A stretch of 64,000 nucleotides of DNA from Sinimarinibacterium flocculans (GTDB taxonomy: Bacteria; Pseudomonadota; Gammaproteobacteria; Nevskiales; Nevskiaceae), in contig NZ_QICN01000001.1 in the NCBI RefSeq assembly GCF_003201205.1, forward strand, positions 186,001 through 250,000. The letters run 5' to 3'. Position 1 is the stretch's first letter; every line of letters starts with the position of its first letter. The position numbers were made by a program, and so were the translations under genes. Positions 46,217 through 54,961 of this stretch are shown one piece after another. The notes under the pieces were generated by a model, which was given only the letters and a program-made list of their open reading frames with translations, searched no databases and was not told the DNA's origin.

Positions 46217-46801
46217 ATGGACGTGATCGACGACGCGCGGGCAGGGCGGCGGGCGCTGCCGCCGATGATCGCCCTGGCGCTCCTGGCCAGCGCCTGCGGT
46301 GGTACCCAGGGGACGCACAAGGTGTGGTCCGAGCCGGAGCCGGCGATCGTCGGGCAGCCGGTCGACCCCGCAGTGGAGACGGCGCCCGCCCGGCCGCTGC
46401 CGCCCCGCGGGATCGACGATGCACCGGGGCAGCCGCAGCGCGCCGAGGACATCAGCGGCGCTGCGGTCACTGCGCTGATGCGCCAGGCCCGCAGCGCCCT
46501 CGACAGCGGCGAACCGCAGCACGCAGCCTCGGCGCTCGAACGCGCGCTGCGCATCGAGCCGCGCAACTACTTCGTCTGGTCGCTGCTGGGTCAGGCCTAC
46601 CTCGCCCAGGACAACTACAGCCAGGCCGACAGCGTCGCCGCCAAATCCAATGCGCTGGCGCGCGGCAATGCCTATGTCGAGCTGAGCAACTGGCGCACGA
46701 TCGCTGCCGCACGCGCCGCGCTCGGCGATGCCGCCGGCGCCGGCGCCGCCCAGGTGCGGCTGCGCGAGCTGGAGCAGTGGCTGCAGGACGGCAGCCGCTA
46801 G
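46217..46801 (+). CDS. TPR lipoprotein, candidate PBP1b activator (LpoP-like)
   Basis: A 194-residue protein with a probable lipoprotein signal ending LLASAC (about residue 26), a proline-rich linker (about 40-70) and a TPR region (about 78-190: RQARSALDSGEPQHAASALERALRIEPRNYFVWSLLGQAYLAQDNY). In Pseudomonas aeruginosa the PBP1b activator LpoP is a TPR lipoprotein encoded beside ponB; layout and position here, 18 bp after mrcB, match. The assignment is by context, not by detailed similarity. Its TAG stop codon is made from the TA target and the first base of the MITE-like element; without the insertion the stop would be TAA. Confidence 0.7.
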   Translation: MDVIDDARAGRRALPPMIALALLASACGGTQGTHKVWSEPEPAIVGQPVDPAVETAPARPLPPRGIDDAPGQPQRAEDISGAAVTALMRQARSALDSGEPQHAASALERALRIEPRNYFVWSLLGQAYLAQDNYSQADSVAAKSNALARGNAYVELSNWRTIAAARAALGDAAGAGAAQVRLRELEQWLQDGSR

Positions 46802-47049
46802 CCCGCATTTCTCACAGGGTCGCCTTCGATCCCGGTGCAACGGATTGACGGCGTGGAGAACTTCATAGTGGGCTCCTTGAACAAGCTGTTGGAAGGATCG
46901 AAGGCTGATCGGCGCTGGCCTGCCTGCGGTGCCATCGGCTTGGGCTTCACTCAACCGATGGAACGACCATCGGTTTCGTTCCAGCCCGGCGCCGCTGGCA
47001 TCCTCGGCGTACGGCCATCGCTCGATCCCCCTGTGAGAAATGCGGGCTA
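46799..47049. mobile_element. MITE-like element with 21-bp terminal inverted repeats and TA target
   Basis: Left end TAGCCCGCATTTCTCACAGG plus G (46799-46819) is the exact reverse complement of the right end (47029-47049). The element is about 247 bp between a TA duplication, with no transposase gene; a 71-codon frame inside (46835-47050) has no recognisable domain. A TA target fits the IS630/Tc1-mariner group. It separates the LpoP-like gene from the helicase gene exactly at the former's stop codon and supplies an in-frame ATG (47040) to the latter. Confidence 0.75.
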
Positions 47050-49010
47050 ACGGCGTGGACGCCGCTCACGCAGACCTCGCCATCGGCACCGAACTGCTGG
47101 GCGCGGACGGTCCACTCGCGCAGCGCATCGAAGGGTTCGCACCGCGCGCCGCCCAGCAGCGCATGGCCGACGCGGTGGCCGCCGCATTGCGCGACGCAGA
47201 GACCCTCGCCGTCGAGGCCGGTACCGGCACCGGCAAGACCTACGCCTATCTCGTGCCGGTACTGCTGTCCGGCATGCGCACGGTGATCTCCACCGGCACG
47301 CGCACGCTGCAGGACCAGCTGTTCCACCGCGACCTGCCGCGCGTTCGCGAGGCACTCGCCGCGCCGGTACGCGTCGCCCTGCTCAAGGGGCGCGGCAACT
47401 ACCTGTGCCTGCACCGCATGAAGCGCGCGCGCGGCCTGCCGGCGATGCGCGCGCTGTTCGACCAGTTGCGCGCGGTCGAGGAATGGGCGCGGCGCACCGA
47501 GCGCGGCGAACTGTCGGAACTCGGCGAGTTCCGCGAGGACTCGCCGCTGACGCGGCAGATCACGTCCACCGCCGACAACTGCCTGGGCAGCCGCTGCGAC
47601 GATTTCGACGACTGCTTCGTCGCCATCGCCCGGCGGCGGGCGCAGGCGGCCGATGTGGTCGTCGTCAACCACCACCTGCTGCTGTCGGACTTCACCCTCA
47701 AGGACCAAGGCTTCGGCCAGATCCTCTCCGGCAGTGACGCCGTCATTCTCGACGAGGCGCATCAGTTGCCGGAGCTGGCGGCGCAGTTCTTCGGGCGGCG
47801 CGTGTCGACGAGGCAGATCCAGGAACTGGCGCGGGACGCGCACGTGGAAGCACAGAACTGCGGCGACCTGCCGGAGCTTGCCGAGGCCGCGCAGCGGTTG
47901 TCCGCCGACGTGACCCGGCTCGAAGCCTGCTTCGTACCGGGCAGTGGCCGCCAGCTGCTCGCGCGCTTTCGCGCCGACGGCGTCGCCGAACTGCCGCTGG
48001 AGCAGCTCGGGCAGTCGCTGGACGAGCTGTATGCCCTGCTGCGACCGCTGGAAGAACGCAACGCCGAGATCGCCGGCGTGCTCGAGCGCACGCACGGTCT
48101 GCGCGAGCACTGGCAGCACATTCTCGAACTGCCGCCGGACGAGGACGATGCGCCGCGGGCAGAGGTGCGCTGGGTGGAGCCCCTGATGCGCGGCGGCAGC
48201 TTCCATGCGACACCGATCGAACTCGCCGAGGGGTTCCGGCGCATGCGCGAGACCTATCCCGGTGCCTGGGTGCTGACCTCGGCGACGCTGGCGGCGGGCG
48301 GCGACTTCTCGCACTTCGTGCGCACGCTCGGCATCGAGGACGCCCGCACCGAATGCCTCGACAGCCCGTTCGACTACGCGCAGCAGGCGCGCCTATATCT
48401 GCCGCGCGGGCTGCCGGAACCGAACCAGCCGGGCTACGCCGAGGCTGTGGCCGCGGCGGCGTTGCCGGTGATCGAGGCCTCCGGCGGCGGCGCCTTCGTC
48501 CTGTGCACCAGCCACCGTGCGCTGCGCGTGATCGCGCAGCAGTTGCGGGCGAGGCTGTCGCTGCGCGTACTGGTGCAGGGCGAGGACACGCGATCGGCGC
48601 TGCTCGACGACTTCACCGCCGACGGCAACGCCGTGCTCGTCGGCACCAGCAGCTTCTGGGAAGGTGTCGACGTGCGCGGCCAGGCACTGCGCCTCGTGAT
48701 CATCGACCGTCTGCCGTTCGCGGCGCCGGGCGATCCGGTGCTCGATGCCAAGATCGCGGCGATCCGCAGTGCCGGCGGCAAGCCGTTCTTCGAGCTGCAG
48801 CTGCCGGAGGCGATCGTCACCCTGCGACAGGGCGTCGGCCGCCTGATCCGCGACAACGCCGATCACGGCCTGCTGATGCTCTGCGACCCGCGGCTGACGC
48901 AGAAGGCCTACGGTCGCCAGGTCCTCGCGGCGCTGCCGAGGATGCCGGTGCTGCGCGAACTCGAGGATGCCACGGCGTGGATGCGGCATCTCGCGGAGAC
49001 CGTGTCATGA
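47040..49010 (+). CDS. DinG/YoaA-type ATP-dependent DNA helicase
   Basis: A 656-residue XPD-like superfamily 2 helicase. Walker A VEAGTGTGKTYAY, a Fe-S cluster set of four cysteines (YLCLHRMKR, then NCLGSRCDDFDDC), VVVNHHLLLSD, the DEAH box ILDEAHQLPELAA and the C-terminal motifs LVGTSSFWEGVDVRG and RQGVGRLIR are all present. It unwinds damaged or structured DNA. The closest E. coli match by length is YoaA. The ATG at 47040 lies inside the MITE-like element; the in-frame GTG at 47055 was probably the start before insertion and may still be used. Its stop overlaps tsaB (ATGA). Confidence 0.92.
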   Translation: MRANGVDAAHADLAIGTELLGADGPLAQRIEGFAPRAAQQRMADAVAAALRDAETLAVEAGTGTGKTYAYLVPVLLSGMRTVISTGTRTLQDQLFHRDLPRVREALAAPVRVALLKGRGNYLCLHRMKRARGLPAMRALFDQLRAVEEWARRTERGELSELGEFREDSPLTRQITSTADNCLGSRCDDFDDCFVAIARRRAQAADVVVVNHHLLLSDFTLKDQGFGQILSGSDAVILDEAHQLPELAAQFFGRRVSTRQIQELARDAHVEAQNCGDLPELAEAAQRLSADVTRLEACFVPGSGRQLLARFRADGVAELPLEQLGQSLDELYALLRPLEERNAEIAGVLERTHGLREHWQHILELPPDEDDAPRAEVRWVEPLMRGGSFHATPIELAEGFRRMRETYPGAWVLTSATLAAGGDFSHFVRTLGIEDARTECLDSPFDYAQQARLYLPRGLPEPNQPGYAEAVAAAALPVIEASGGGAFVLCTSHRALRVIAQQLRARLSLRVLVQGEDTRSALLDDFTADGNAVLVGTSSFWEGVDVRGQALRLVIIDRLPFAAPGDPVLDAKIAAIRSAGGKPFFELQLPEAIVTLRQGVGRLIRDNADHGLLMLCDPRLTQKAYGRQVLAALPRMPVLRELEDATAWMRHLAETVS

Positions 49011-49705
49011 AACTGCTGGCGATCGATACGGCCACTGAAGCCTGTTCCGTCGCCCTGCTGGCCAATAGTCAGGTGCTGGCCGATCACGTGGTGGCCGGAC
49101 GCTCGCATACCGAGCGGCTGATGCCGATGGTGCATGCGCTGATGGCACAGGCCGGGCTGGCGTTCGCGCAGCTCGACGGCTACGTCTGCGGTGTCGGCCC
49201 CGGCAGCTTCGCCGGCGTGCGCATCGGCGTCGGCTACGTCAAGGGCCTGGCGCTGGCGCACGATCGGCCGGTGATGCCGGTGTCGTCGCTCGCGGCGCTG
49301 GCGCTGCCGGCCTTGCGCGACGGCGCACAGCGCGTGCTCGCGGCGATCGACGCGCGGCTCGACGAGGTCTACTTCGGCGTCTTCTCCGCCGGAGACGACG
49401 GCCTGCCGCGGGCCCTGCAGCCAGAGATTGTCTGTGCGCCGCAAGCCGCGCCGAGGCTCGACGCCGGGCCCTGGCATGCGGTCGGCTCCGGCTGGGCGCG
49501 CTATGCCGAGGTCCTGCGCGGCGCAACCGGCGCATCGCTTGTGGAGCCCGACGGCGAGGCGCTGCCACGGGCCAGCGATGCGCTGGCGATCGCGTTGCCG
49601 CGGCTGCGCGCCGGCGAGGGGATCGCAGCGGACGCGCTGGCACCGGCCTACCTGCGCAACAAGGTGGCGCTGACGCTCGAAGAGCAGCGCGCGAGGCGCG
49701 GCTGA
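49007..49705 (+). CDS. tsaB: tRNA N6-threonylcarbamoyladenosine synthesis protein TsaB
   Basis: A 232-residue pseudo-peptidase of the ASKHA fold that partners TsaD and TsaE in t6A37 formation on ANN-decoding tRNAs. It starts MKLLAIDTATEACSVALL, with HTERLMPMVHALMAQAG and VGPGSFAGVRIGVGYVKGLA as conserved stretches. Overlaps the helicase stop by 4 bp, so the two are co-translated; yoaA-tsaB adjacency is also seen in E. coli. The frame extends upstream, but only as a shadow of the helicase gene. Confidence 0.95.
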   Translation: MKLLAIDTATEACSVALLANSQVLADHVVAGRSHTERLMPMVHALMAQAGLAFAQLDGYVCGVGPGSFAGVRIGVGYVKGLALAHDRPVMPVSSLAALALPALRDGAQRVLAAIDARLDEVYFGVFSAGDDGLPRALQPEIVCAPQAAPRLDAGPWHAVGSGWARYAEVLRGATGASLVEPDGEALPRASDALAIALPRLRAGEGIAADALAPAYLRNKVALTLEEQRARRG

Positions 49706-49789
49706 GGCGCCGCGGCTGGAGAAGCGCAGGGGATTCAGGCACACTCGTGCTCCGCCGCACGCCTTACGGGCGTCGCGCCACGTTTCGAC

Positions 49790-49902
<113 letters not shown>

Positions 49903-49925
49903 CTCATCGATGCCGGGTCACCCCG

Positions 49926-50522
49926 ATGATCGAGCCTGTGACCGTCACGCTGGAAGGCCACGGCGTCCGCCTGGAGCCGCTCGCGCTTTCACACGAGGAT
50001 GACCTGCGCGCTGCCGCGGCCGACGGCCAGCTGTGGACACTGTGGTACACCGGCGTGCCCGAGCCCGCACAGACGCGCAGCTACATCGAGGCGGCGCTGG
50101 AAGGCCAGGCGCAGGGCCACATGCTGCCGTGGGCCGTGCGCGATCTGGCGAGCGGCCGCGTCGTCGGTTCCACGCGCTATCACGACATCGTTGCCGCGAT
50201 CGACCGGGTCGAGATCGGCTACACCTGGTACGCCGCCAGCCGTCAGCGCAGCCACGTCAATACCGCGTGCAAGCTGCTGCTGCTCGGGCACGCCTTCGAT
50301 CGCCTGCGCTGCGCGGTCGTCGGCCTGCGCACCGACAACTTCAACTTCGCGTCGCAGCGGGCGATCGCCGCGCTCGGCGCGCAGCGCGACGGCGTGATGC
50401 GTCACCACGCCGCGCGCCGCGACGGCAGCGTGCGCGATACCGTGATGTTCAGCATCCTCGCGGTGGAATGGCGGGACGTGAAGCGGCATCTGGAACTGCG
50501 CCTGGCGCGGCACGCCGGCTGA
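49926..50522 (+). CDS. GNAT-family N-acetyltransferase (RimJ/RimL-like)
   Basis: A 198-residue cytoplasmic acetyltransferase starting MIEPVTVTLEGHGVRLEPL, 23 bp after the SRP RNA. The RimL pattern is visible: RLEPLALSHEDDLRAA, PWAVRDLASGRVVGSTRYHD, VEIGYTWYAASRQRSHVNTACK (acetyl-CoA strand and loop) and LRTDNFNFASQRAIAALGAQ. The acceptor (protein N-terminus, antibiotic or metabolite) cannot be told. In many gammaproteobacteria ffs is directly followed by dnaX, so this gene looks like an insertion into that block. Confidence 0.87.
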   Translation: MIEPVTVTLEGHGVRLEPLALSHEDDLRAAAADGQLWTLWYTGVPEPAQTRSYIEAALEGQAQGHMLPWAVRDLASGRVVGSTRYHDIVAAIDRVEIGYTWYAASRQRSHVNTACKLLLLGHAFDRLRCAVVGLRTDNFNFASQRAIAALGAQRDGVMRHHAARRDGSVRDTVMFSILAVEWRDVKRHLELRLARHAG

Positions 50523-50593
50523 TCCGCCGGCGGTAGCCGGGCGGCGGTCAATCCGCGACAATCCGGGCTCCGTTTTCCCCAACGCCGCTCGCC

Positions 50594-52162
50594 ATGAGCT
50601 ATCTCGCGCTCGCCCGCAAATACCGCCCCCGACGCTTCGAGGACGTGGTCGGCCAGGACCACGTGGTCCGGGCGCTGTCGCACGCGCTGGCCGGCGACAA
50701 GCTGCACCCGGCGATCCTGCTCACCGGAACCCGCGGCGTCGGCAAGACCACGCTGGCGCGCATCGTCGCCAAGTGCCTGAACTGCGAGACCGGTGTCAGC
50801 GCCAGTCCCTGCGGCCGCTGCACGGCCTGCGGCGAGGTCGACCAGGGCCGCTTCGTCGATCTGCTGGAAATCGACGCGGCCAGCAACACCGGCGTCGACG
50901 ATGTCCGTCAGCTGATCGAGAATGCGCAGTACTCCCCGGCGCGCGGTCGCTACAAGGTCTACCTGATCGACGAAGTCCACATGCTCTCGAAGAGCGCGTT
51001 CAACGCGCTGCTGAAGACGCTGGAGGAGCCGCCGCCGCATGTGAAGTTCATTCTCGCGACCACCGACCCGCAGAAGCTGCTGGTGACGGTGCTGTCGCGC
51101 TGCCTGCAGTTCAATCTCAAGCGCCTGCCGGTGTCGGTGATCCGCGAGCAACTCGGCAAGGTGCTGGATGCCGAGAGCGTCCCGTTCGAGCCGGGTGCGG
51201 TGGTCGAGATCGCGCGCGCGGCGGACGGTTCGATGCGGGACGGGCTCTCGCTGGTCGACCAGGCGATCGCCTTCTCGGGCGGTCAGCCGCTGACGCGCGG
51301 CGGCGTCGAGGACATGCTCGGGACCAGCGGCCGCGAGCGCCTGTTCGAGCTGTTGCGCGCCCTGGCGTCGGGCGAAGCGGCTGCGGTGGGCGATTGTCTG
51401 CAGGCGCTGGATGCGCAGGCGCCGGACTACGGTGCCTTGCTCGGCGACGTGGCAACCGCGCTGCAGCGCATCGCCGTGCTGCAGACCCTGCCCAGCGTGC
51501 GCAGCGAGGACGACGACGAGGCGTTGCTGGCGCTGGTCGCGCAGTTCACGCCGGAACATGTGCAGCTGCTCTACCAGATCGCGGTGCACGGCCGTCGCGA
51601 CCTGCAGTGGGCGCCGGAGCCGCGGATCGGCTTCGAGATGAGCGTCCTGCGCATGTTGGCGTTCCAGCCGGAAAACCAGGTCGACGGCGGTGCCGCGCCG
51701 GCCCAGGGCGCGCCGCGGGCGCGCAGTGCCGGCACAGAGCCGGGTGCCGCGCCGGCGCGCGCCGACAGCGCAGCCGCCGCGTTGCCGTGGGAGCAACGCG
51801 TCGCCGCGCTGCCGCTGGACGGTTTCGTGCGCCAGCTCGCGCGGCATTGCGCGTGGGTGGGACAGGACGGGACGAACGTACGCCTGCGCGTGGACCCCAG
51901 GGCGCAGCACCTGCTGCTCGAGGAGCGCCGGGTCGCCCTGGAGGCAGCGCTGTCGGCACAGGCGGGCACACGGCTGAGCGTGCACATCGAGACGGCGCAG
52001 GAGGAAGCGCCCGCGACGCCGGCGCAACTGGCACAGCGGCGCGAACAGGCGCGGCAGCAGGCAGCGGAGGATGCGGTGCTCGCCGACCCCGTGGTCCGCG
52101 CCTTCCAGGAACAATTCGGGGCGCGCGTGAAGGCCGGTTCGGTCCGCGCGCTCGACAGTTGA
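50594..52162 (+). CDS. dnaX: DNA polymerase III subunit tau/gamma
   Basis: A 522-residue clamp-loader ATPase. [21 protein letters not shown] opens the protein. Walker [10 protein letters not shown] (about 45-53), a four-cysteine zinc module (KCLNC...[10 protein letters not shown]), Walker B LIDEVHML and the sensor-1 [17 protein letters not shown] follow. Domain III ends near 370, then comes an Ala/Pro-rich linker and a C-terminal DnaE-binding region. It is shorter than E. coli tau (643). No A-rich slippery heptamer is seen in the linker, so a separate gamma form made by frameshifting is not indicated. Confidence 0.95.
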   Translation: MSYLALARKYRPRRFEDVVGQDHVVRALSHALAGDKLHPAILLTGTRGVGKTTLARIVAKCLNCETGVSASPCGRCTACGEVDQGRFVDLLEIDAASNTGVDDVRQLIENAQYSPARGRYKVYLIDEVHMLSKSAFNALLKTLEEPPPHVKFILATTDPQKLLVTVLSRCLQFNLKRLPVSVIREQLGKVLDAESVPFEPGAVVEIARAADGSMRDGLSLVDQAIAFSGGQPLTRGGVEDMLGTSGRERLFELLRALASGEAAAVGDCLQALDAQAPDYGALLGDVATALQRIAVLQTLPSVRSEDDDEALLALVAQFTPEHVQLLYQIAVHGRRDLQWAPEPRIGFEMSVLRMLAFQPENQVDGGAAPAQGAPRARSAGTEPGAAPARADSAAAALPWEQRVAALPLDGFVRQLARHCAWVGQDGTNVRLRVDPRAQHLLLEERRVALEAALSAQAGTRLSVHIETAQEEAPATPAQLAQRREQARQQAAEDAVLADPVVRAFQEQFGARVKAGSVRALDS

Positions 52163-52190
52163 TGACCCACGACGATTTCGGAGAACGATG

Positions 52191-52520
52191 ATGAAAGGCG
52201 CTCTCGGCCAGATCATGCGTCAGGCCCAGCAGATGCAGGACAACATGAAGCGCGTGCAGGAGGAGATCGCGCGCATGGAAGTCTCGGGCGAGGCCGGTGC
52301 CGGCCTGGTCAAGGTCACGCTGACCGGCAAGTACCAGTGTCGCAGCGTCGAGATCAGCCCCGACGCGCTCAAGGAAGACAAGGAGTTCGTCGAGGACCTG
52401 ATCGCCGCGGCGATCAACGATGCGGCGCAGAAGGTCGAGGAAACGAGCAAATCCAAGCTCGGCGCGGTGACGGCGGGGATGCAGCTGCCGCTGCCGCCGG
52501 GTTTCGCGGGCTTGGGCTAG
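52191..52520 (+). CDS. ybaB: Nucleoid-associated protein YbaB/EbfC
   Basis: A 109-residue DNA-binding protein, the same length as E. coli YbaB. It starts [20 protein letters not shown], with the conserved [26 protein letters not shown] and a methionine/proline/glycine-rich tail ([14 protein letters not shown]). The ATG at 52191 is 6 nt after GGAGA; the adjacent ATG at 52188 is possible. It lies 28 bp after dnaX. recR, which usually follows, is absent; a hairpin and repeat sit there instead. Confidence 0.94.
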   Translation: MKGALGQIMRQAQQMQDNMKRVQEEIARMEVSGEAGAGLVKVTLTGKYQCRSVEISPDALKEDKEFVEDLIAAAINDAAQKVEETSKSKLGAVTAGMQLPLPPGFAGLG

Positions 52521-52552
52521 GCGCCTGCGCGGTTCCTGCCGCCCAGGCTCCT

Positions 52553-52577
52553 GGCGAATGTCCGGTGGACATTCGCC
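52553..52577. repeat. Conserved-core hairpin, copy 3 (3' of ybaB)
   Basis: A perfect 11-bp inverted repeat GGCGAATGTCC (52553-52563) / GGACATTCGCC (52567-52577) around GGT. It differs from copy 1 by a C-to-T change on one arm with the matching G-to-A on the other. Confidence 0.75.
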
Positions 52578-52584
52578 GAGCTCG

Positions 52585-52654
52585 CGAACGCCCGGCCATG
52601 GAGCGTTTGCCTGGGCGAGTCGTGACTCAATGTCACGACGAGTCACGCAAACGC
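52585..52654. repeat. 70-bp dispersed intergenic repeat, copy B
   Basis: Matches 41167-41236 without gaps. Outer inverted repeat GCGTTTGC / GCAAACGC and inner TCGTGAC / GTCACGA are kept. It lies between convergent ybaB and pgm. Confidence 0.85.
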
Positions 52655-52745
52655 CGGGCAGCGCGATCTGACGGGCACGCCGTTTCGCCATGGATGGCCG
52701 ACGCGAAGTTTCTCAGTGGCGGCGCAACCGGATTCGCACCCCGCC

Positions 52746-54377
52746 CTAAGTCACCAGCGTCGGCGCACGCCGCCCGGTCAGCTCGCCGATGCGGCCCAGA
52801 CGATCGGCGGCGGCAGCCAGCGGCGCCAACGCGTCGGCAGGGCGCCACGCCAGCGCGCTGGCGTCATGCTCGTAGCGTTCGAGGTACAGCCGCAGCGTCG
52901 CGCCCTGGGTGCCGGTGCCGGACAGGCGCATGATGATGCGTGCGTGATCGCCGCAGACGATGCGCAGGCCCTGGTTGCTGGCGATGCTGCCGTCGATGCG
53001 ATCGTGATAGCTGAACTCGTCGGCGAGCGTCACGTCCCGGTCGCCGACCTGCTGTCCCGGCAGGTTCGCCAGCTCGCCGGCGAAGGCCTGCATCACTGCT
53101 TCCGCCGCCGGGCCGGGCAGGCCCTCGTAGTCGTGCCGCTGGTAGTAGTGGCGTCCGTAGCGTTGCCAGTGCGCGCGCGCGATCTCGGCGATGGGCTTGC
53201 CGGTGACGGCCAGTACGTTGAGCCATGCCAGAACGGCCCACAGGCCGTCCTTCTCCCGGGCGTGGTTGGAACTGGTGCCGAAGCTTTCCTCGCCGCAGAT
53301 CGTTGCCTGGCCGGCGTCGAGCAGGTTGCAGAAGAACTTCCAGCCGGTGGGCGTCTCGAAAGCCGGCACCTTGAGGGCGCGGGCGACGTGATCGGCCGCG
53401 CGCGAGGTCGGCATCGAGCGTGCGATACCGGCGACGCCGTCACGGTAGCCCGGGAGTTGCGGCAGGTGCGCGGCCAGCATCGCCAGCGAGTCGCCGGGCG
53501 AGACGAAGATCTCGCGACCGAGAATCATGTTGCGGTCGCCGTCGCCGTCGCTGGCCGCAACCAGTTCCGGTGCGCCCGCACCGAAGGCGAGTTCGACCAG
53601 ATGCTTGCCGTAGACGAGGTTGGGGTCGGGGTGACCGCCGCCGAAGTCCTCGAGCGGGGTCGCATTGAGCACGGACGCGGCCGGGGCGCCGAGCTGTTCG
53701 ACGAGGATGCGTCGCGCATAGGGGCCGGTCACCGCGTGCATCGCGTCGAAGCGCAGGCCGTGACCCTGTCTGATCCAGTCGCGCATGCGATCGAAGTCGA
53801 ACAGCGACTGCATCAGTTCGGCGTAGTCGTCGACGCCGTCGACGACGTCGATGCGCATGCTGCCGGTCTGCACGGTGGCACGCCGGTCGAGATCGACGTC
53901 GGCATCGTCGTCTATGCGGTAGTGCGTGATGCGCTTGCTGTGGGCGTGGATGCGCTCGGTCAGGCCTTCGCCGGCCTGGCCGCCGCCGGCGATGTTGAAC
54001 TTGATGCCGAAATCGCCTTCGGGGCCGGCGGGATTGTGGCTCGCGGTGAGCAGGAAGCCGCCGGCGGCGCCGAGCTTGCGGATCAGGTGCGAGGCCGCCG
54101 GGGTCGACAGCAAACCGCCCTGGCCGACGACGACGCGCGCGACCCCGTTGGCGCTCGCCATCGCGATCGCGGTGCGGATCGCGTCGCGGTTGTGATAGCG
54201 GCCGTCGCCGCCGATCACCAGCGTGGCGCCCTTGAGTTCGGGCGCGCAGTCGAAGATCGACTGCAGGAAGTTTTCCAGGTAGTGCGGCTGCTGGAAGACC
54301 TCGACCTTCTTGCGCAGTCCGGCGGTGCCGGGCTTCTGGTCGAGGTAGGGCTTGGTGGGGATTTCGCGTGCGGCCAT
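52746..54377 (-). CDS. pgm: Phosphoglucomutase (alpha-D-glucose phosphate-specific)
   Basis: A 543-residue alpha-D-phosphohexomutase that interconverts glucose 1-phosphate and glucose 6-phosphate. The start at 54377 gives MAAREIPTKPYLDQKPGTAGLRKK. It shows the phosphoserine loop TASHNPAGPEGDFGIKFN (S113), metal-binding DGDGDRNMI, the sugar-binding GEESFGTSSNHAREKDGLWA and the phosphate-binding C-terminal RLSGTGTQGATLRLYLERYE. The protein is of the eukaryotic-like PGM1 type rather than ManB. Divergent from the DUF1249 gene (100 bp). Confidence 0.93.
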   Translation of the reverse strand: MAAREIPTKPYLDQKPGTAGLRKKVEVFQQPHYLENFLQSIFDCAPELKGATLVIGGDGRYHNRDAIRTAIAMASANGVARVVVGQGGLLSTPAASHLIRKLGAAGGFLLTASHNPAGPEGDFGIKFNIAGGGQAGEGLTERIHAHSKRITHYRIDDDADVDLDRRATVQTGSMRIDVVDGVDDYAELMQSLFDFDRMRDWIRQGHGLRFDAMHAVTGPYARRILVEQLGAPAASVLNATPLEDFGGGHPDPNLVYGKHLVELAFGAGAPELVAASDGDGDRNMILGREIFVSPGDSLAMLAAHLPQLPGYRDGVAGIARSMPTSRAADHVARALKVPAFETPTGWKFFCNLLDAGQATICGEESFGTSSNHAREKDGLWAVLAWLNVLAVTGKPIAEIARAHWQRYGRHYYQRHDYEGLPGPAAEAVMQAFAGELANLPGQQVGDRDVTLADEFSYHDRIDGSIASNQGLRIVCGDHARIIMRLSGTGTQGATLRLYLERYEHDASALAWRPADALAPLAAAADRLGRIGELTGRRAPTLVT

Positions 54378-54477
54378 CGTCGCTCTCGTCGTTGTCGGGC
54401 CCGGCACTATCTTAACGATCCGGGGATGACGGGACCGTGCGCGGGATGCGATGGCGCGGCTTGATATAGTGCGACGC

Positions 54478-54957
54478 ATGCAAGCGACCACGGAACTGTG
54501 CCCCTGCTGCGGAAAGCCGCGCCGCCTCGCGCACCTGATCGAGTTGTACGAACACAACTACCGGCTGATCCAGCGGCTGGTGCCGGAGTTCGACATCCCG
54601 TACGACGGTGCCGTGTCGCACAGCCAGAGCGACTGCCCCTTGCACCTGCAGATCGTCGACCGGGATCGCTACACGCTGACGGTGCACCTGACCTACGAGT
54701 TCACCGACGAGACCGGGGTGCGCCGGCAGCCGGACCTGTGGGTACGCCTGTACCGCGACGCCGGCGTGGCCGAGGCCCTGCGCTGCAGCTACCGGCCGCC
54801 GTGGCGCGTCGAGGACGACGCCGATCCGGCGGCGCACGCGTTTCTGTCCGAACAGTGGCGGCGCAATCTGCTGCTGAACAAGTGGCTCGAGTACCTGCTC
54901 GAGCACGGACACGGCTTCGGCCTGGCCGAGCGTCCGCGGCTCGCGGTCACTGCTTAG
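54478..54957 (+). CDS. DUF1249 family protein (YqiB-like)
   Basis: A 159-residue cytoplasmic protein. It starts MQATTELCPCCGKPRRLAHL with a CPCCG cysteine cluster that could bind metal, followed by ELYEHNYRLIQRLVPEF, SDCPLHLQIVDRDRYT, LTYEFTDE and WRRNLLLNKWLEYLLEHGH, which mark DUF1249. In E. coli yqiB lies in the nudF-cpdA operon, not seen here. No function is established. It converges with the transglutaminase-like gene, leaving 4 bp. Confidence 0.85.
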   Translation: MQATTELCPCCGKPRRLAHLIELYEHNYRLIQRLVPEFDIPYDGAVSHSQSDCPLHLQIVDRDRYTLTVHLTYEFTDETGVRRQPDLWVRLYRDAGVAEALRCSYRPPWRVEDDADPAAHAFLSEQWRRNLLLNKWLEYLLEHGHGFGLAERPRLAVTA

Positions 54958-54961
54958 GTTT

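Noticed and set aside
43568-46954. 1128-codon minus-strand frame across mrcB and the LpoP-like gene
   Set aside because: Antisense shadow of a PBP with all catalytic motifs intact on the other strand.
46835-47050. 71-codon frame inside the MITE-like element
   Set aside because: No domain, no ribosome binding site, and it ends in the inverted repeat; best seen as chance coding within the element.
51660-52160. Programmed frameshift in dnaX to make gamma
   Set aside because: No A-rich slippery heptamer or following stem is evident in the linker; only a full-length tau is supported.
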